A stretch of 64,000 nucleotides of DNA from Nesterenkonia sandarakina (GTDB lineage: Bacteria > Actinomycetota > Actinomycetes > Actinomycetales > Micrococcaceae). The stretch's first letter is position 1, and the number at the start of each line of letters is the position of its first letter. A program made the position numbers and the translations under genes. A model generated the notes under the pieces. It was not told where the DNA came from. It searched no databases and saw nothing but the letters and a program-made list of their open reading frames with translations. Below, in pieces: positions 35,462 to 43,287 of the stretch. The DNA lies in assembly GCF_013410215.1 (NCBI RefSeq), contig NZ_JACCFQ010000002.1, positions 1 to 64,000 on the forward strand. The letters run 5' to 3'.

Positions 35462-35791
35462 ATGAGACACTCAAATGCGAGTTCCGATGCAAATAAGATG
35501 TACCGAGCTACAGGTCACACCGCGATCGCAGGATGCCAACTATGGACAGCACACACCGTAGATTTAGTGGGAGAAATACTAGCCAACATAGTTTTTATAC
35601 TCTTAGGTCTTGTGATCGCTGTATTTGCACACAAGTTCAACGATCAGTACGACGAGTACTGGTCTAAAGCAACCTCAAAAAGCAAAGAAGACGTGCAACG
35701 ATTTAGAAGTAGCACACCCTTCATGAGAGTGGTCGGCGGCATCGCCGCAGGAGCGGGATTAATCCTTCTAGCAACCAATCTCCTCGGGTAA
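35462..35791 (+). CDS. Two-helix small membrane protein (low GC)
   Basis: About 109 residues, with helices around VGEILANIVFILLGLVIAVF and VVGGIAAGAGLILLATN and a polar loop (AHKFNDQYDEYWSKATSKSKED). GC content is visibly lower than that of the neighbours, suggesting recent acquisition. The start is uncertain (ATG 35462 or 35498). Layout resembles the other two-helix proteins of this region. Confidence 0.5.
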   Translation: MRHSNASSDANKMYRATGHTAIAGCQLWTAHTVDLVGEILANIVFILLGLVIAVFAHKFNDQYDEYWSKATSKSKEDVQRFRSSTPFMRVVGGIAAGAGLILLATNLLG

Positions 35792-35835
35792 CGACACCAC
35801 TCCCAAAGCTGGGACGCTCGATAGCATCGACCGTT

Positions 35836-36048
35836 ATGAACAACGGTACGGACGGCCTAATTTTCCTCATCCTGGGCGTAGTACCCCTGGTGTTTCATAG
35901 ACCCTTAGGGTCATTCGTGCTCCACGCAAACACCAAGCTTTACCCCAAGGCAGGCAAAGCCCTGGCGGAGCACACCAGCCCTAGAGCGATGCTCTACCCA
36001 GCAATAGCCTTCATAGTCCTCGGCGTAATTTTGATGATCCACGAGTAA
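35836..36048 (+). CDS. Two-helix membrane protein, paralogue of 37552-37764
   Basis: 70 residues: helix 1 (LIFLILGVVPLVF), the conserved segment HRPLGSFVLHANTKLYPKAG, and helix 2 (YPAIAFIVLGVILMI). The copy at 37552 has the same length and keeps FHRPLGSFVL, N.KL.P.AG and PAI.FI..GV. No known family. Part of a segmental duplication together with the following lipoprotein gene. Confidence 0.65.
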   Translation: MNNGTDGLIFLILGVVPLVFHRPLGSFVLHANTKLYPKAGKALAEHTSPRAMLYPAIAFIVLGVILMIHE

Positions 36049-36075
36049 TCGCCATTACTGAGAGTCCGGCGCTTG

Positions 36076-36103
36076 TGTCTCACAAGCCTTGGGCTGAGCG
36101 TCA
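36076..36103 (+). repeat. 28-bp palindrome family, site a
   Basis: Left half TGTCTCACAA, core GCCTTGGG, right end CTGAGCGTCA. Lies 28 bases after the 70-residue gene and before the first lipoprotein promoter. It matches site d (37830) over the left half and core. Confidence 0.5.
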
Positions 36104-36130
36104 TTTCTCAGGTCGTCCTTCTGTGCATCC

Positions 36131-36164
36131 ACACATTCCCCCTAGTCACAGGCGGCTAACGATT
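36131..36164 (+). repeat. 34-bp exact direct repeat, copy 1 (copy 2 at 37885-37918)
   Basis: The 34 bases beginning ACACATTCCCCCTAGTCACA are identical in both copies and are followed by similar sequence through the lipoprotein signal peptide. This marks the duplication of the unit (two-helix gene plus lipoprotein gene). Confidence 0.9.
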
Positions 36165-36175
36165 AGCGTGAGAGG

Positions 36176-36206
36176 TTGCCGTCGCATACCCGGCCCAGCC
36201 TACGGT
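36176..36206 (+). promoter_or_regulatory. Promoter of AMIN-like lipoprotein 1
   Basis: TTGCCG, a 19-bp spacer, then TACGGT. The same architecture (TTGYCN-N19-TACGGT) precedes the other two lipoprotein genes at 37930 and 42329, so it is conserved beyond the duplicated copies. Confidence 0.6.
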
Positions 36207-36253
36207 GAAGCCAGACCCATGACCGGAAAACGTTCTTGGAGAGAAAACCCCCT

Positions 36254-37039
36254 ATGAGACACCGTGCCGTATTCCTCACCGCTTCTATCGCCGCAGGGAC
36301 CCTCGTCTTGGCAAGCTGCGCGTCCCCAGATGAGGAGTCTGAACCGGCAGCGACCTCGGCCTCACCGTCACCCACGGTCGAAGAAAGCAGCCCTCAGGAG
36401 ACCGAAGCACCCGAGCCCTCCCCCGAAGAGACCGAGACTGACGAAGAAGACGGATCTTCCGAATCAGAAGAAGAGGGTTCGACGGCACCAGAAGACGAGC
36501 CCACCACCTCTGAGGACCCTGCCGAGGACCGCAACGGCGACGGTGATCCCTCGGAGGCTTCTGAAGATGATGCGCCTGACTTGAGCCAATTCGGAGCAGG
36601 ACCCCAAGACGACGAGTTTGCATCCGACTCCGAAGAGCGCAGCACCTTGATCGCTATTCGTCATGGGCAGCACCAGGGGTATGAACGGCTGGTCCTGGAG
36701 TTCTCCGATGCTCCCCCTACAAGTGTCTACGCGCGTTTCGTTGACGAGGCCATTTCAGGCATGCCTGATGTGGGGGACACCTCGGACCAAATGGAGGGTC
36801 TCGAAGTTCTCGAACTGAGAGTCAACGGAATAGTGGAGGAAGACCCACAGCACGCCCCAGAGCTGCATTCAGGGGAACACTGGTACCCACCACAGAGTGA
36901 TCTCGTTGCTGAGGTCTCACTTGGAATGCTGTTTGAAGGCATGGGCACCTATTTCGTCGGGCTCAACGCCGAGACCGAATATCAGCTGACACTGGCGAAC
37001 GACCCGCATCGAATCATCGTGGACTTCGCCACCCAGTAG
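36254..37039 (+). CDS. AMIN-like domain lipoprotein 1
   Basis: Secreted lipoprotein (261 residues from the ATG at 36254): signal peptide with lipobox LASC, a 95-residue Glu/Ser/Pro-rich linker and a C-terminal beta-rich domain of the AMIN-like type (IAIRHGQHQGYERLVLEFSD ... PHRIIVDFAT). The start is fixed by the upstream promoter and by GGAGAG. It is a paralogue of the proteins at 38005 and 42403. Probably surface-exposed, linker spanning the wall; ligand unknown (AMIN domains often bind peptidoglycan or septal structures). Confidence 0.8.
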   Translation: MRHRAVFLTASIAAGTLVLASCASPDEESEPAATSASPSPTVEESSPQETEAPEPSPEETETDEEDGSSESEEEGSTAPEDEPTTSEDPAEDRNGDGDPSEASEDDAPDLSQFGAGPQDDEFASDSEERSTLIAIRHGQHQGYERLVLEFSDAPPTSVYARFVDEAISGMPDVGDTSDQMEGLEVLELRVNGIVEEDPQHAPELHSGEHWYPPQSDLVAEVSLGMLFEGMGTYFVGLNAETEYQLTLANDPHRIIVDFATQ

Positions 37040-37093
37040 CGCTCCAAGACCTCCCAGTGCCACGCTAGTTCGTCCTGCCGGCCGCTCAGACCC

Positions 37094-37121
37094 AGTCTCG
37101 TAACCCTTTGGTTGCAAGACA
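37094..37121 (+). repeat. 28-bp palindrome family, site b
   Basis: Left half (A)GTCTCGTAA, core CCCTTTGG, right half TTGCAAGACA; halves pair at 7 of 10 positions plus a G-T pair. Lies 54 bases after lipoprotein 1. Confidence 0.65.
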
Positions 37122-37171
37122 TGGATGCTCACCGAGCGTCAGTCACCTTGGCGATTTAGGATCCGTGGCAC

Positions 37172-37375
37172 TCAAATAGTGTTGCCTGGATCAACCTTCG
37201 AGTTCCGATACGAGTAATTGATCGCGGCTTGATACAAGACGCCAAATGCACCTGTTGCCAGCAGCACCCAATCATCAGTACGACCAGCGGCAACCTGGTA
37301 CACCCCTGCGGCGACCAATACGGCTGAGAAAACGAATACCAGCCACCGCAAGCGGTACGCGATAGTCAATTGCAC
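37172..37375 (-). CDS. Two-helix small membrane protein
   Basis: 67 residues from a GTG at 37375 with GGGAG five bases upstream. Helices at LRWLVFVFSAVLVAAGVYQV and WVLLATGAFGVLYQAAI. Lies in the opposite direction between the two duplicated units. No family recognised. Confidence 0.55.
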   Translation of the reverse strand: MQLTIAYRLRWLVFVFSAVLVAAGVYQVAAGRTDDWVLLATGAFGVLYQAAINYSYRNSKVDPGNTI

Positions 37376-37472
37376 AGGAACTCCCACATCACTCGGTGAC
37401 GAACTACACCTCAGCACGGTATCAACGGCACATTGCTTCAATCCTGAACTACGGGACCACCCGCATCGAAAG

Positions 37473-37500
37473 TGCGTTTCAACCCTTAGGTTGCAAGGCA
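37473..37500 (+). repeat. 28-bp palindrome family, site c
   Basis: Left half TGCGTTTCAA, core CCCTTAGG, right half TTGCAAGGCA; halves match at 8 of 10. It sits in the divergent gap between the genes at 37375 (minus) and 37552 (plus), so it is not a terminator. Confidence 0.55.
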
Positions 37501-37551
37501 TCGGGGAGGATTGTCCGTCCGAGGTTGCGGTTCCGGATACCGTAGGGATCT

Positions 37552-37764
37552 ATGAGTAGCCTCTGGGACGGTCTAGCCATTCTTGTATTTGGCCTGGTGT
37601 TCCTGGTTTTCCACCGGCCCCTGGGGTCATTCGTGCTGGAAACGAACGCTAAGCTGTTCCCCACGGCGGGCACCTTCATGAAGGAAAACACCGATCCCCG
37701 GGTAATGATCTTCCCCGCTATAGGGTTCATTGCCTTCGGCGTCCTCCTTATGCTGCGTGACTAA
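37552..37764 (+). CDS. Two-helix membrane protein, paralogue of 35836-36048
   Basis: 70 residues with the conserved centre FHRPLGSFVLETNAKLFPTAG between two helices (LAILVFGLVFLV and FPAIGFIAFGVLLML). Same gene order and spacing to a lipoprotein gene as its paralogue. Function unknown. Confidence 0.65.
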   Translation: MSSLWDGLAILVFGLVFLVFHRPLGSFVLETNAKLFPTAGTFMKENTDPRVMIFPAIGFIAFGVLLMLRD

Positions 37765-37829
37765 TCTCCTCTGCCGCCGATATGCGCAAGCGCCTCGCAA
37801 AACTGGTCCCGCAGAATCACGGTCCAAGA

Positions 37830-37857
37830 CGTCTCGTAACCCTTGGGTGAGCGCCAT
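37830..37857 (+). repeat. 28-bp palindrome family, site d
   Basis: Left half CGTCTCGTAA, core CCCTTGGG, right end TGAGCGCCAT. Counterpart of site a in the second duplicated unit, 66 bases after the 70-residue gene. Confidence 0.5.
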
Positions 37858-37884
37858 TTCTCGGGCAGTCGTTCTGGCACATCG

Positions 37885-37918
37885 ACACATTCCCCCTAGT
37901 CACAGGCGGCTAACGATT
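37885..37918 (+). repeat. 34-bp exact direct repeat, copy 2
   Basis: Identical to 36131-36164; lies at the same distance upstream of its promoter and lipoprotein gene. Confidence 0.9.
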
Positions 37919-37929
37919 CGCCCTAGAGG

Positions 37930-37960
37930 TTGTCGGCGCATACCCGGTCCTGCCTACGGT
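37930..37960 (+). promoter_or_regulatory. Promoter of AMIN-like lipoprotein 2
   Basis: TTGTCG, 19-bp spacer, TACGGT; shares GCATACCCGG within the spacer with the promoter of lipoprotein 1. Confidence 0.6.
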
Positions 37961-38004
37961 GAAGTCAGACGGATGACCCGAAGACGTTGTGGAGACATAA
38001 CCCG

Positions 38005-38796
38005 ATGACCCGCCACGCCACATTCCTCACAGCTTCTATCGCAGCTGGGACCCTTGTCCTGGCAAGCTGCAACTCCCCAGACGAGGACTCTGAACGGGCA
38101 GCAACCTCGCCTCCTCCGTCCCCCACGGTGGAAGAAAGCAGCCCCGAAGAGATCGAGACGCCTGAGCCCTCCCCCGAGGACACCGAGGCTGAAGAAGACG
38201 ACGAATCCTCCACATCAGACGGAGATGAGCCTTCTGAGCCAGACGATGAGTCCACTCCCGTCGAGGAGACGCCCGAAAGCTCCCCTGGCACCGATGGGTC
38301 CCAGCAGGAAGAACCAGCGGGACAGGATGACCTCTCTGAGTTCTCCCAAGAGGTCAGTGCTACCGAGGATTTCCCTCACACCTCGGGCACGTGGGAGGAA
38401 GCACAGCACCTCGTTGAGGTGCGGGTTGGTCAACATGAAGGCTATGACCGGGTTGTCTTCGAGCACAGCGAGCCGAGTGAACTGGCGTACCAGGTGGAGT
38501 ACGTGGACCGTCCCACCGACCAAGGCATGGGCGAACCCATTGATGTGCCCGGGAACGCCTATTTGGCGGTTTCTGTGAGTGGTCTAGGCATCGGACCTGG
38601 TCAGCAGGATCCTGATGCGGTGCTATCTGGTGCCATAGAGGACGTTCAGTCGCAGTCGGCACTTGTCCAAGGCGTACACGCGCAGGGGCCATTCGAAAGT
38701 CAAAGCACCTACTTCGTCGGACTCGATCAGCCGCGCGATTTCAGAGTGCAAATGGCCGAAGACCCTAACCGGATCATTCTTGATCTCGCGCACTAA
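38005..38796 (+). CDS. AMIN-like domain lipoprotein 2
   Basis: 263 residues from the ATG at 38005. The signal peptide and lipobox (VLASC) are nearly identical to lipoprotein 1, followed by an acidic Ser/Pro/Glu linker and the AMIN-like domain (VEVRVGQHEGYDRVVFEHS ... DPNRIILDLA). The linker and domain have diverged much more than the signal region, suggesting old duplication followed by change in ligand or by diversifying selection. GTGGAGA precedes the start. Confidence 0.8.
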   Translation: MTRHATFLTASIAAGTLVLASCNSPDEDSERAATSPPPSPTVEESSPEEIETPEPSPEDTEAEEDDESSTSDGDEPSEPDDESTPVEETPESSPGTDGSQQEEPAGQDDLSEFSQEVSATEDFPHTSGTWEEAQHLVEVRVGQHEGYDRVVFEHSEPSELAYQVEYVDRPTDQGMGEPIDVPGNAYLAVSVSGLGIGPGQQDPDAVLSGAIEDVQSQSALVQGVHAQGPFESQSTYFVGLDQPRDFRVQMAEDPNRIILDLAH

Positions 38797-38835
38797 TTCT
38801 CCGGTGGGCGCCCCTAGGTCTCCTCGCTCCTCGAC

Positions 38836-38863
38836 TGTCTCGTAAGGCTTGGGTTGCAAGACA
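38836..38863 (+). repeat. 28-bp palindrome family, site e (best symmetry)
   Basis: Left half TGTCTCGTAA, core GGCTTGGG, right half TTGCAAGACA. Halves agree at 8 of 10 positions. 39 bases after lipoprotein 2. A further half-site, TTGCGAGACA, lies at 38973-38982. Confidence 0.65.
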
Positions 38864-39044
38864 CTCGATGAGACACCTCTCCCCCGGCCTAAGTTCCGGG
38901 AGATCTCACGGGTTGGAGGGAGCGACCCGCCTCGCAACAAGGTCTTCGAACGCGCAATGCACACGAGCTTGGTTGCGAGACAGCCTTCGGAGTCGTTCGA
39001 GCCGCTGCCGGAGTGGTCTCGCTCGTGACGGTGTTGGCTAAGTC

Positions 39045-39623
39045 TTAGGGATGCTCTTCCGGGGCCGCCAGCACCCCTCGCTCCCGGATACTGCGCAACC
39101 AGAACCCGATCACTGTCACGATCGCAGCTACACCAAGTTGGAGCCACCCTGCGTTCACCCAGCCGCTCAGTGGGGACACCACCGGCTCTTCGAAGATGAA
39201 CCGCATCAGCGCCCAGACCAACAAGACCACACCAGAGAACAGGACATACCTCCGCGCGGCCTCTGCACGAGACAACAGACTCAAAACCACCCCGACCACC
39301 CCTAGTAGGAGGTGGGCTGCGTGGGCCCACCACATAGTGGGCACAACACTGGGTCGAGAAGCAGCGGCGGTCACCGGACCGGTGTCAAACCCCTGGGGAC
39401 CACTCACGTCTAAGAGAACTCCGAGGACCCCCAGGGCGAACAATCCGAAGCCGACGGACAGAGCGGTCAAACGGGCGAACCTCTCCCGTTTAGTGTCCGC
39501 GGGAACAGTCCAAGCTGGAAACGACCGACGGCCCCGATCTTCACGGTCCCGCTCGATCTCGCTCACAGTTGCTGCGCCGCCGTCGTTACGCGGCGCTGAG
39601 ACCGAGGCGATCAGTCGACTCAC
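39045..39623 (-). CDS. Four-helix membrane protein (DUF4383-like)
   Basis: Up to 192 residues with four predicted helices. The segment WAHAAHLLLGVVGVVLSL followed by AARRYVLFSGVVLLVWAL resembles DUF4383 proteins, which have no known function. The first 37 bp overlap the CBS gene, so the true start may be the GTG at 39566. Probably co-transcribed with the CBS gene. Confidence 0.6.
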   Translation of the reverse strand: MSRLIASVSAPRNDGGAATVSEIERDREDRGRRSFPAWTVPADTKRERFARLTALSVGFGLFALGVLGVLLDVSGPQGFDTGPVTAAASRPSVVPTMWWAHAAHLLLGVVGVVLSLLSRAEAARRYVLFSGVVLLVWALMRFIFEEPVVSPLSGWVNAGWLQLGVAAIVTVIGFWLRSIRERGVLAAPEEHP

Positions 39624-40167
39624 CCGGGTCTGCGACCGGCCCCGTCATGGCCGGTGTCGCCGTTTCCCCCTCAGTCGACGCCGTCAACTCGCGGAGCTCA
39701 GTGCTCGCCAGGAGTTCAGCGTGCCCCGAGGGCTGAGTGTTCTGCAGGGTCCCGGTGTTCTGCGAATGTTCGGTGAGTTCTGAGATCACGGCGGAGGACT
39801 CCGCCCGAGCAATCGCAGCACTGGTGAGCATCCCACGCAAGACACGGCCCTGGATCACCGGGGCATACTCCACCTGGTGTGTGGCCATGAGATTCAGCGC
39901 CTCTTCAACCGTGGTCTCGGTGGAAACGACCGGCGCGGTAGTGCGCATCAGGTGCTGGGCCCGCAGGGAGTACGCCAGGTCTCCCATAGAGGCCAGCACC
40001 CGGTCGAGCTCGCTCTGGGCCACGACCCCAAGGAACTCTCCGCCGGTATCGCACAGCGGTAATGCCTCGTGACCCGTTCGCTGAAGGGCTGAGGCAACCT
40101 CCGTCAGAGATGCGTCGATCAGCAGCCGTTCGGGGCGGGGATCCATCAGGTCTTCAATGACGTGCAC
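39586..40167 (-). CDS. CBS-domain pair protein
   Basis: 193 residues with two CBS domains (about 1-60 and 65-120; LMRTTAPVVSTETTVEEALNLMA is typical of the second) and a polar C-terminal tail of 70 residues. Tandem CBS domains bind adenine nucleotides and act as energy or ionic sensors. Stand-alone proteins of this type often carry stress roles. Lies next to a MarR-controlled Asp23-like locus. Confidence 0.8.
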   Translation of the reverse strand: MHVIEDLMDPRPERLLIDASLTEVASALQRTGHEALPLCDTGGEFLGVVAQSELDRVLASMGDLAYSLRAQHLMRTTAPVVSTETTVEEALNLMATHQVEYAPVIQGRVLRGMLTSAAIARAESSAVISELTEHSQNTGTLQNTQPSGHAELLASTELRELTASTEGETATPAMTGPVADPGESTDRLGLSAA

Positions 40168-40212
40168 GCGTAGCTCTCCTATGCGGGGGTCGATACGAAA
40201 TAAGAAGGGGCG

Positions 40213-40231
40213 GGTCGGAGCTGGTCCGACC
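40213..40231. terminator. Hairpin downstream of the 58-residue gene
   Basis: GGTCGGA-GCTGG-TCCGACC, perfect 7-bp stem in the gap 40168-40325, on the minus strand following the small membrane protein gene. Confidence 0.5.
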
Positions 40232-40325
40232 TGTTGTCATCAGCTTTATGGGCGCCCTACACACGGGCTCGGGCCACCAGCGGCCACGAAACCAACTATG
40301 TCGGCCGGTCCGAGGTGATCGCAGT

Positions 40326-40502
40326 TCAGGATGGATGTGCTTGAGAAGGCGCCTCGAGAGTCAAGGGCCGGGTTTCGGCAGTGGTCGCTGCAACGGTGGG
40401 TGAGAAAATGGTGATCAGTGCTTTAGCGCTGATCAAGAGCGCGGAGACCAACAAGGCTGCGAGGACGAACGCGTTCAGTGTGTGTATCAGTGCCATGTCC
40501 AT
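40326..40502 (-). CDS. 58-residue small membrane protein
   Basis: An ATG at 40502 with GAAGGA seven bases upstream opens a 58-codon frame. Residues 5-32 form a hydrophobic helix (LNAFVLAALLVSALLISAKAL), followed by a Thr/Pro-rich polar tail. Lies between the Asp23-like gene and the CBS gene, all on the minus strand, so it is probably part of that operon. It is shorter than usual annotation cut-offs and easily missed. Confidence 0.65.
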   Translation of the reverse strand: MDMALIHTLNAFVLAALLVSALLISAKALITIFSPTVAATTAETRPLTLEAPSQAHPS

Positions 40503-40566
40503 GACGAGGTCCTTCGATCAGAGTGTCAACGACTAGATAGCTCAGCTGCTGAGAAGGCCCCGGAGC

Positions 40567-41004
40567 TCAACCAGAGGTGGTTGAGGAGGGGGCGACCTTG
40601 AACTGGAGATCGCGGGAGGCAAAGGTTTCCCCGAGCATCCGTTCGACGTTGGGGATCACGCCGTGATCGATGAGTTCCATCACCGCAGAAGGATCGATCT
40701 CGGCCACCAGCGTGCAGGTCAAGTGGAAGACCAGCTCTGAAGGGGCACCGGAGATCTCCACGATGGCGGATTCCACATCCTTGTGTGCCATCAAACCTGC
40801 CGCGGAGGCCTTGGCCATCTGGTCGTAGCGCTGAAGGCCACGGGGAGCCACACCGGCCTGAGGGTGTGCTGCGAGATCTCGACGCTGATCATCGAGGACC
40901 TGGTCGTTTATGACGTCGTCCTTGACGTCGTCTGCCAGCGGGTGAGTGCTGGGCGTTGAAGTCTGCGGGGGGATTGGTTCTGCGTACGTCTGCGTGTCGT
41001 CCAT
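40567..41004 (-). CDS. Asp23-like small stress protein (tentative)
   Basis: 145 residues from the ATG at 41004 with GGAGAGA upstream. The first 60 residues are polar and likely disordered. The C-terminal half (VESAIVEISGAPSELVFHLTCTLVAEIDPSAV then VERMLGETFASRDLQFKV) has the alternating strand and helix pattern of Asp23/Gls24-type envelope stress proteins. The assignment is by pattern only. Divergent from the MarR gene, sharing its operator region, and hence probably repressed by it. Confidence 0.5.
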   Translation of the reverse strand: MDDTQTYAEPIPPQTSTPSTHPLADDVKDDVINDQVLDDQRRDLAAHPQAGVAPRGLQRYDQMAKASAAGLMAHKDVESAIVEISGAPSELVFHLTCTLVAEIDPSAVMELIDHGVIPNVERMLGETFASRDLQFKVAPSSTTSG

Positions 41005-41094
41005 CGTGTCTCTCCTGCACCCACTGGGTCTGCCGCGCGATCCACCCTCTTCGGTGGCCAACGCCCAAACTCTCTTGAATAGAACATCCCCCTG

Positions 41095-41145
41095 TAACAG
41101 TTAGACGCTATAACGGTTAGACCGTGTAATGCAATCGTGTATAGT
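41095..41145 (+). promoter_or_regulatory. marR promoter with two TAAC-N-GTTA operators
   Basis: TAACAGTTA (41095-41103) and TAACGGTTA (41111-41119) are palindromes spaced 16 bp apart. The second overlaps the -35 box TTAGAC (41117-41122), which is 17 bp from the -10 box TATAGT (41140-41145). This fits autorepression by MarR and joint control of the divergent gene. Confidence 0.7.
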
Positions 41146-41169
41146 GCTGGCGATAAGGAGGCGATCGCG

Positions 41170-41766
41170 ATGAGTCAGACCGACTCGAGCACCGCAACAC
41201 CGTCGAAGGTCGTAACTGTAGAGTCCACCGATCACCACGCATTGGCGCCTGTTCAGGACCATGAAGCAGCTGAGGCAACGGCCCTCTCTGGGGATCCAGG
41301 CGGATATTGGTACGGGCGCAATGAGGAGTCGTTCTCCTCGATCGATCTGCTCAATCTCTTGCGTCAGTACCGTGAGGCTGAGAAGCAGATGCGCGCCAGG
41401 ACCAGGGAATCAATGCGGATGGGTGAGACCGACCTTGTAGCCCTTCGCTTCCTGGTCAAGGAACGCTCTGCAGGCCGGGTACCGCGCCAGCGTGATCTCG
41501 CTGCAGCTCTGCAACTGACCCCGGCTTCGACGAGCGTTCTGGTCGATCGCCTGTCGAAGGACGGGTACATCCGTCGGATCCCGCACCCTGCAGACCGCCG
41601 GTCAGTCGGACTACGGGTTCTCGGTGAGACCGACCGCGAGGTCAAAGCCACACTGAGTGGCATGCATGCCCGCATGATTGCCGAAACCGAAGCCCTCTCA
41701 GAGGAAGAGCGCTCCGGTGCGGCCCGTTTCTTGCGTGGACTCATCCGTAGCGTCAGCGAGCACTAG
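41170..41766 (+). CDS. MarR family transcriptional regulator
   Basis: 198 residues from the ATG at 41170 with AAGGAGG upstream. A polar N-terminal extension of about 55 residues precedes the winged-helix core (QRDLAAALQLTPASTSVLVDRLSKDGYIRR then PADRRSVGLRVLGETDREV). Divergent from the Asp23-like/small-membrane/CBS operon; the operators in between suggest it controls that stress locus and itself. Confidence 0.9.
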   Translation: MSQTDSSTATPSKVVTVESTDHHALAPVQDHEAAEATALSGDPGGYWYGRNEESFSSIDLLNLLRQYREAEKQMRARTRESMRMGETDLVALRFLVKERSAGRVPRQRDLAAALQLTPASTSVLVDRLSKDGYIRRIPHPADRRSVGLRVLGETDREVKATLSGMHARMIAETEALSEEERSGAARFLRGLIRSVSEH

Positions 41767-42328
41767 ACCGGGCGTGTGGTAGCAACACGGAGCGCTGGCA
41801 GATCAAGTTGGATCAGGCAAGGTATTTAGTGCTGTGAGGTCTACCCGAGAGGGGTAGTTCTTCGAGCCCGATATTCCGGGAGCGATGATCTCGACTAGGC
41901 AAGAATCTCTTGTGGATCACCAATGCGCCCAGGGCGCCGCCATGAAGGGACTCATCGATCCAGCGCGAATTGGGGCCTTTTAGATCTTCGCAGAGCCTGG
42001 TGCGACACGAATCTCGCGTGAGACGGTGATGTCACCGGTGTTTGTGTGGCTCCGGTGGCCCGCCCGAGGCGCATCCCTGGGCGGGCCTCTCTTCACCCCA
42101 TCGGAGCTGGCGGGCTGCACAGTAGTTTCCGTGGCTTGCCTCTGAAGCCAGGGCTGGTCTGTCTGAGAGATTAACATCAGGCGGGCTCCTTAGCCCGCCG
42201 CTCTACTCAGCAGAGCCACACGCTAGGGGGATTCCTGAGCGAGCGATTATTTGAGCAGGGTATACATGCTGGGAATCCGCAAACGACATCACGCCTGGTC
42301 ACAAGCCACTAACAATCCGTCAAATCAG
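41767..42328. other. Gap with two hairpins
   Basis: No supported gene in about 560 bases. Two hairpins occur: GCCCGCCC/GGGCGGGC (42058-42086) and GGCGGGCT-CCTT-AGCCCGCC (42180-42199); the second is a strong terminator-like stem. Confidence 0.5.
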
Positions 42329-42359
42329 TTGTCTCAGGGAACCAGGTCATGACTACGGT
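42329..42359 (+). promoter_or_regulatory. Promoter of AMIN-like lipoprotein 3
   Basis: TTGTCT, 19-bp spacer, TACGGT, identical in layout to the promoters at 36176 and 37930 although the rest of the upstream sequence has diverged. It fixes the gene start at 42403 rather than 42349. Confidence 0.6.
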
Positions 42360-42402
42360 GGATCTGCCACCCGTATGTCCTCGACTCTTGGAGACACTCT
42401 CA

Positions 42403-43209
42403 ATGATCAGGCGACCCGCGCTCTTTACTGCTGCGCTTACTGCCAGCGCCCTGGCACTGACAAGCTGCGGCTCGGCCGACGAGGATGCAGACACGGTCGC
42501 TTCCACCCCGGACCAGTCCTCCACTGAAACAGAGTCACCCTCCACCTCAACCGGCGCCGGCCCCACAGCTGAGGGTGACGATGATGACGGGGACGAGGCG
42601 GTCACTGAGGAGGAGCCCGAGGTCGAGGACGAAACCGAGACTCCCGACCCGTCTCCCTCTGAGGGGCAGGCATCGCCCACTGAAGACGAGTCGAACGGTG
42701 ATGAACCAAGCGGAGATATCTCCAGCTCTCTCGATCCTGAGGAATTCACCCTGAACGGCGTTACTCAGGAAGCTGAGCAGGGCTCTGATATTACTGACCT
42801 GGGTGAACTGGTCGATGTCCGGGTCGGGGTCCACGACCAGTACGAGCGACTGGTGATTGAGTTCACCGGTAGCGGGGCGCCGAACTCGTTTAGTACTGAG
42901 TTCACAGATGACCCCATGATCCGGATGACCGAGGAGCCCCTCGAGATCCCCGGGGACTCCGCCCTGTACTTGCGCATCAGCAACCTCTACGCCGGAGCTT
43001 TTGAAGACAGTCCCGCTGGTGATGACCGGCTCGCGCTTGAAGAGCAACCCGTCGTGTTGGAGAACAGCAGCATCTTCACCGAAGTCCACTATGGCGGTCG
43101 CACGGAGGCTCTCGGAGAGTTCTACATCGGTATCGATACCGAACGACCGGTCCGCGTCGAGGCTCTGGATGACCCCTCGCGCATCGTCTTCGACGTCTCG
43201 ACCCCCTAG
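42403..43209 (+). CDS. AMIN-like domain lipoprotein 3
   Basis: 268 residues from the ATG at 42403 with GGAGA upstream. Signal peptide with lipobox ALTSC, an acidic Thr/Ser/Glu linker to about residue 125, and an AMIN-like domain (VDVRVGVHDQYERLVIEFTG ... DPSRIVFDVST). More distant paralogue of lipoproteins 1 and 2, 3.6 kb away, sharing the promoter architecture. Likely wall-exposed; function unknown. Confidence 0.8.
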   Translation: MIRRPALFTAALTASALALTSCGSADEDADTVASTPDQSSTETESPSTSTGAGPTAEGDDDDGDEAVTEEEPEVEDETETPDPSPSEGQASPTEDESNGDEPSGDISSSLDPEEFTLNGVTQEAEQGSDITDLGELVDVRVGVHDQYERLVIEFTGSGAPNSFSTEFTDDPMIRMTEEPLEIPGDSALYLRISNLYAGAFEDSPAGDDRLALEEQPVVLENSSIFTEVHYGGRTEALGEFYIGIDTERPVRVEALDDPSRIVFDVSTP

Positions 43210-43287
43210 AAACCCTGGCCCATTCAACCTGCCGCGGCCTGGACCTCTGCTGTGCCCGATAACGACTAGTGAAGCGAGACTGAATCT

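Noticed and set aside
37094-38863. Palindrome sites interpreted only as terminators
   Set aside because: They lack T-runs, and some members of the family lie in divergent promoter gaps where no transcript ends.
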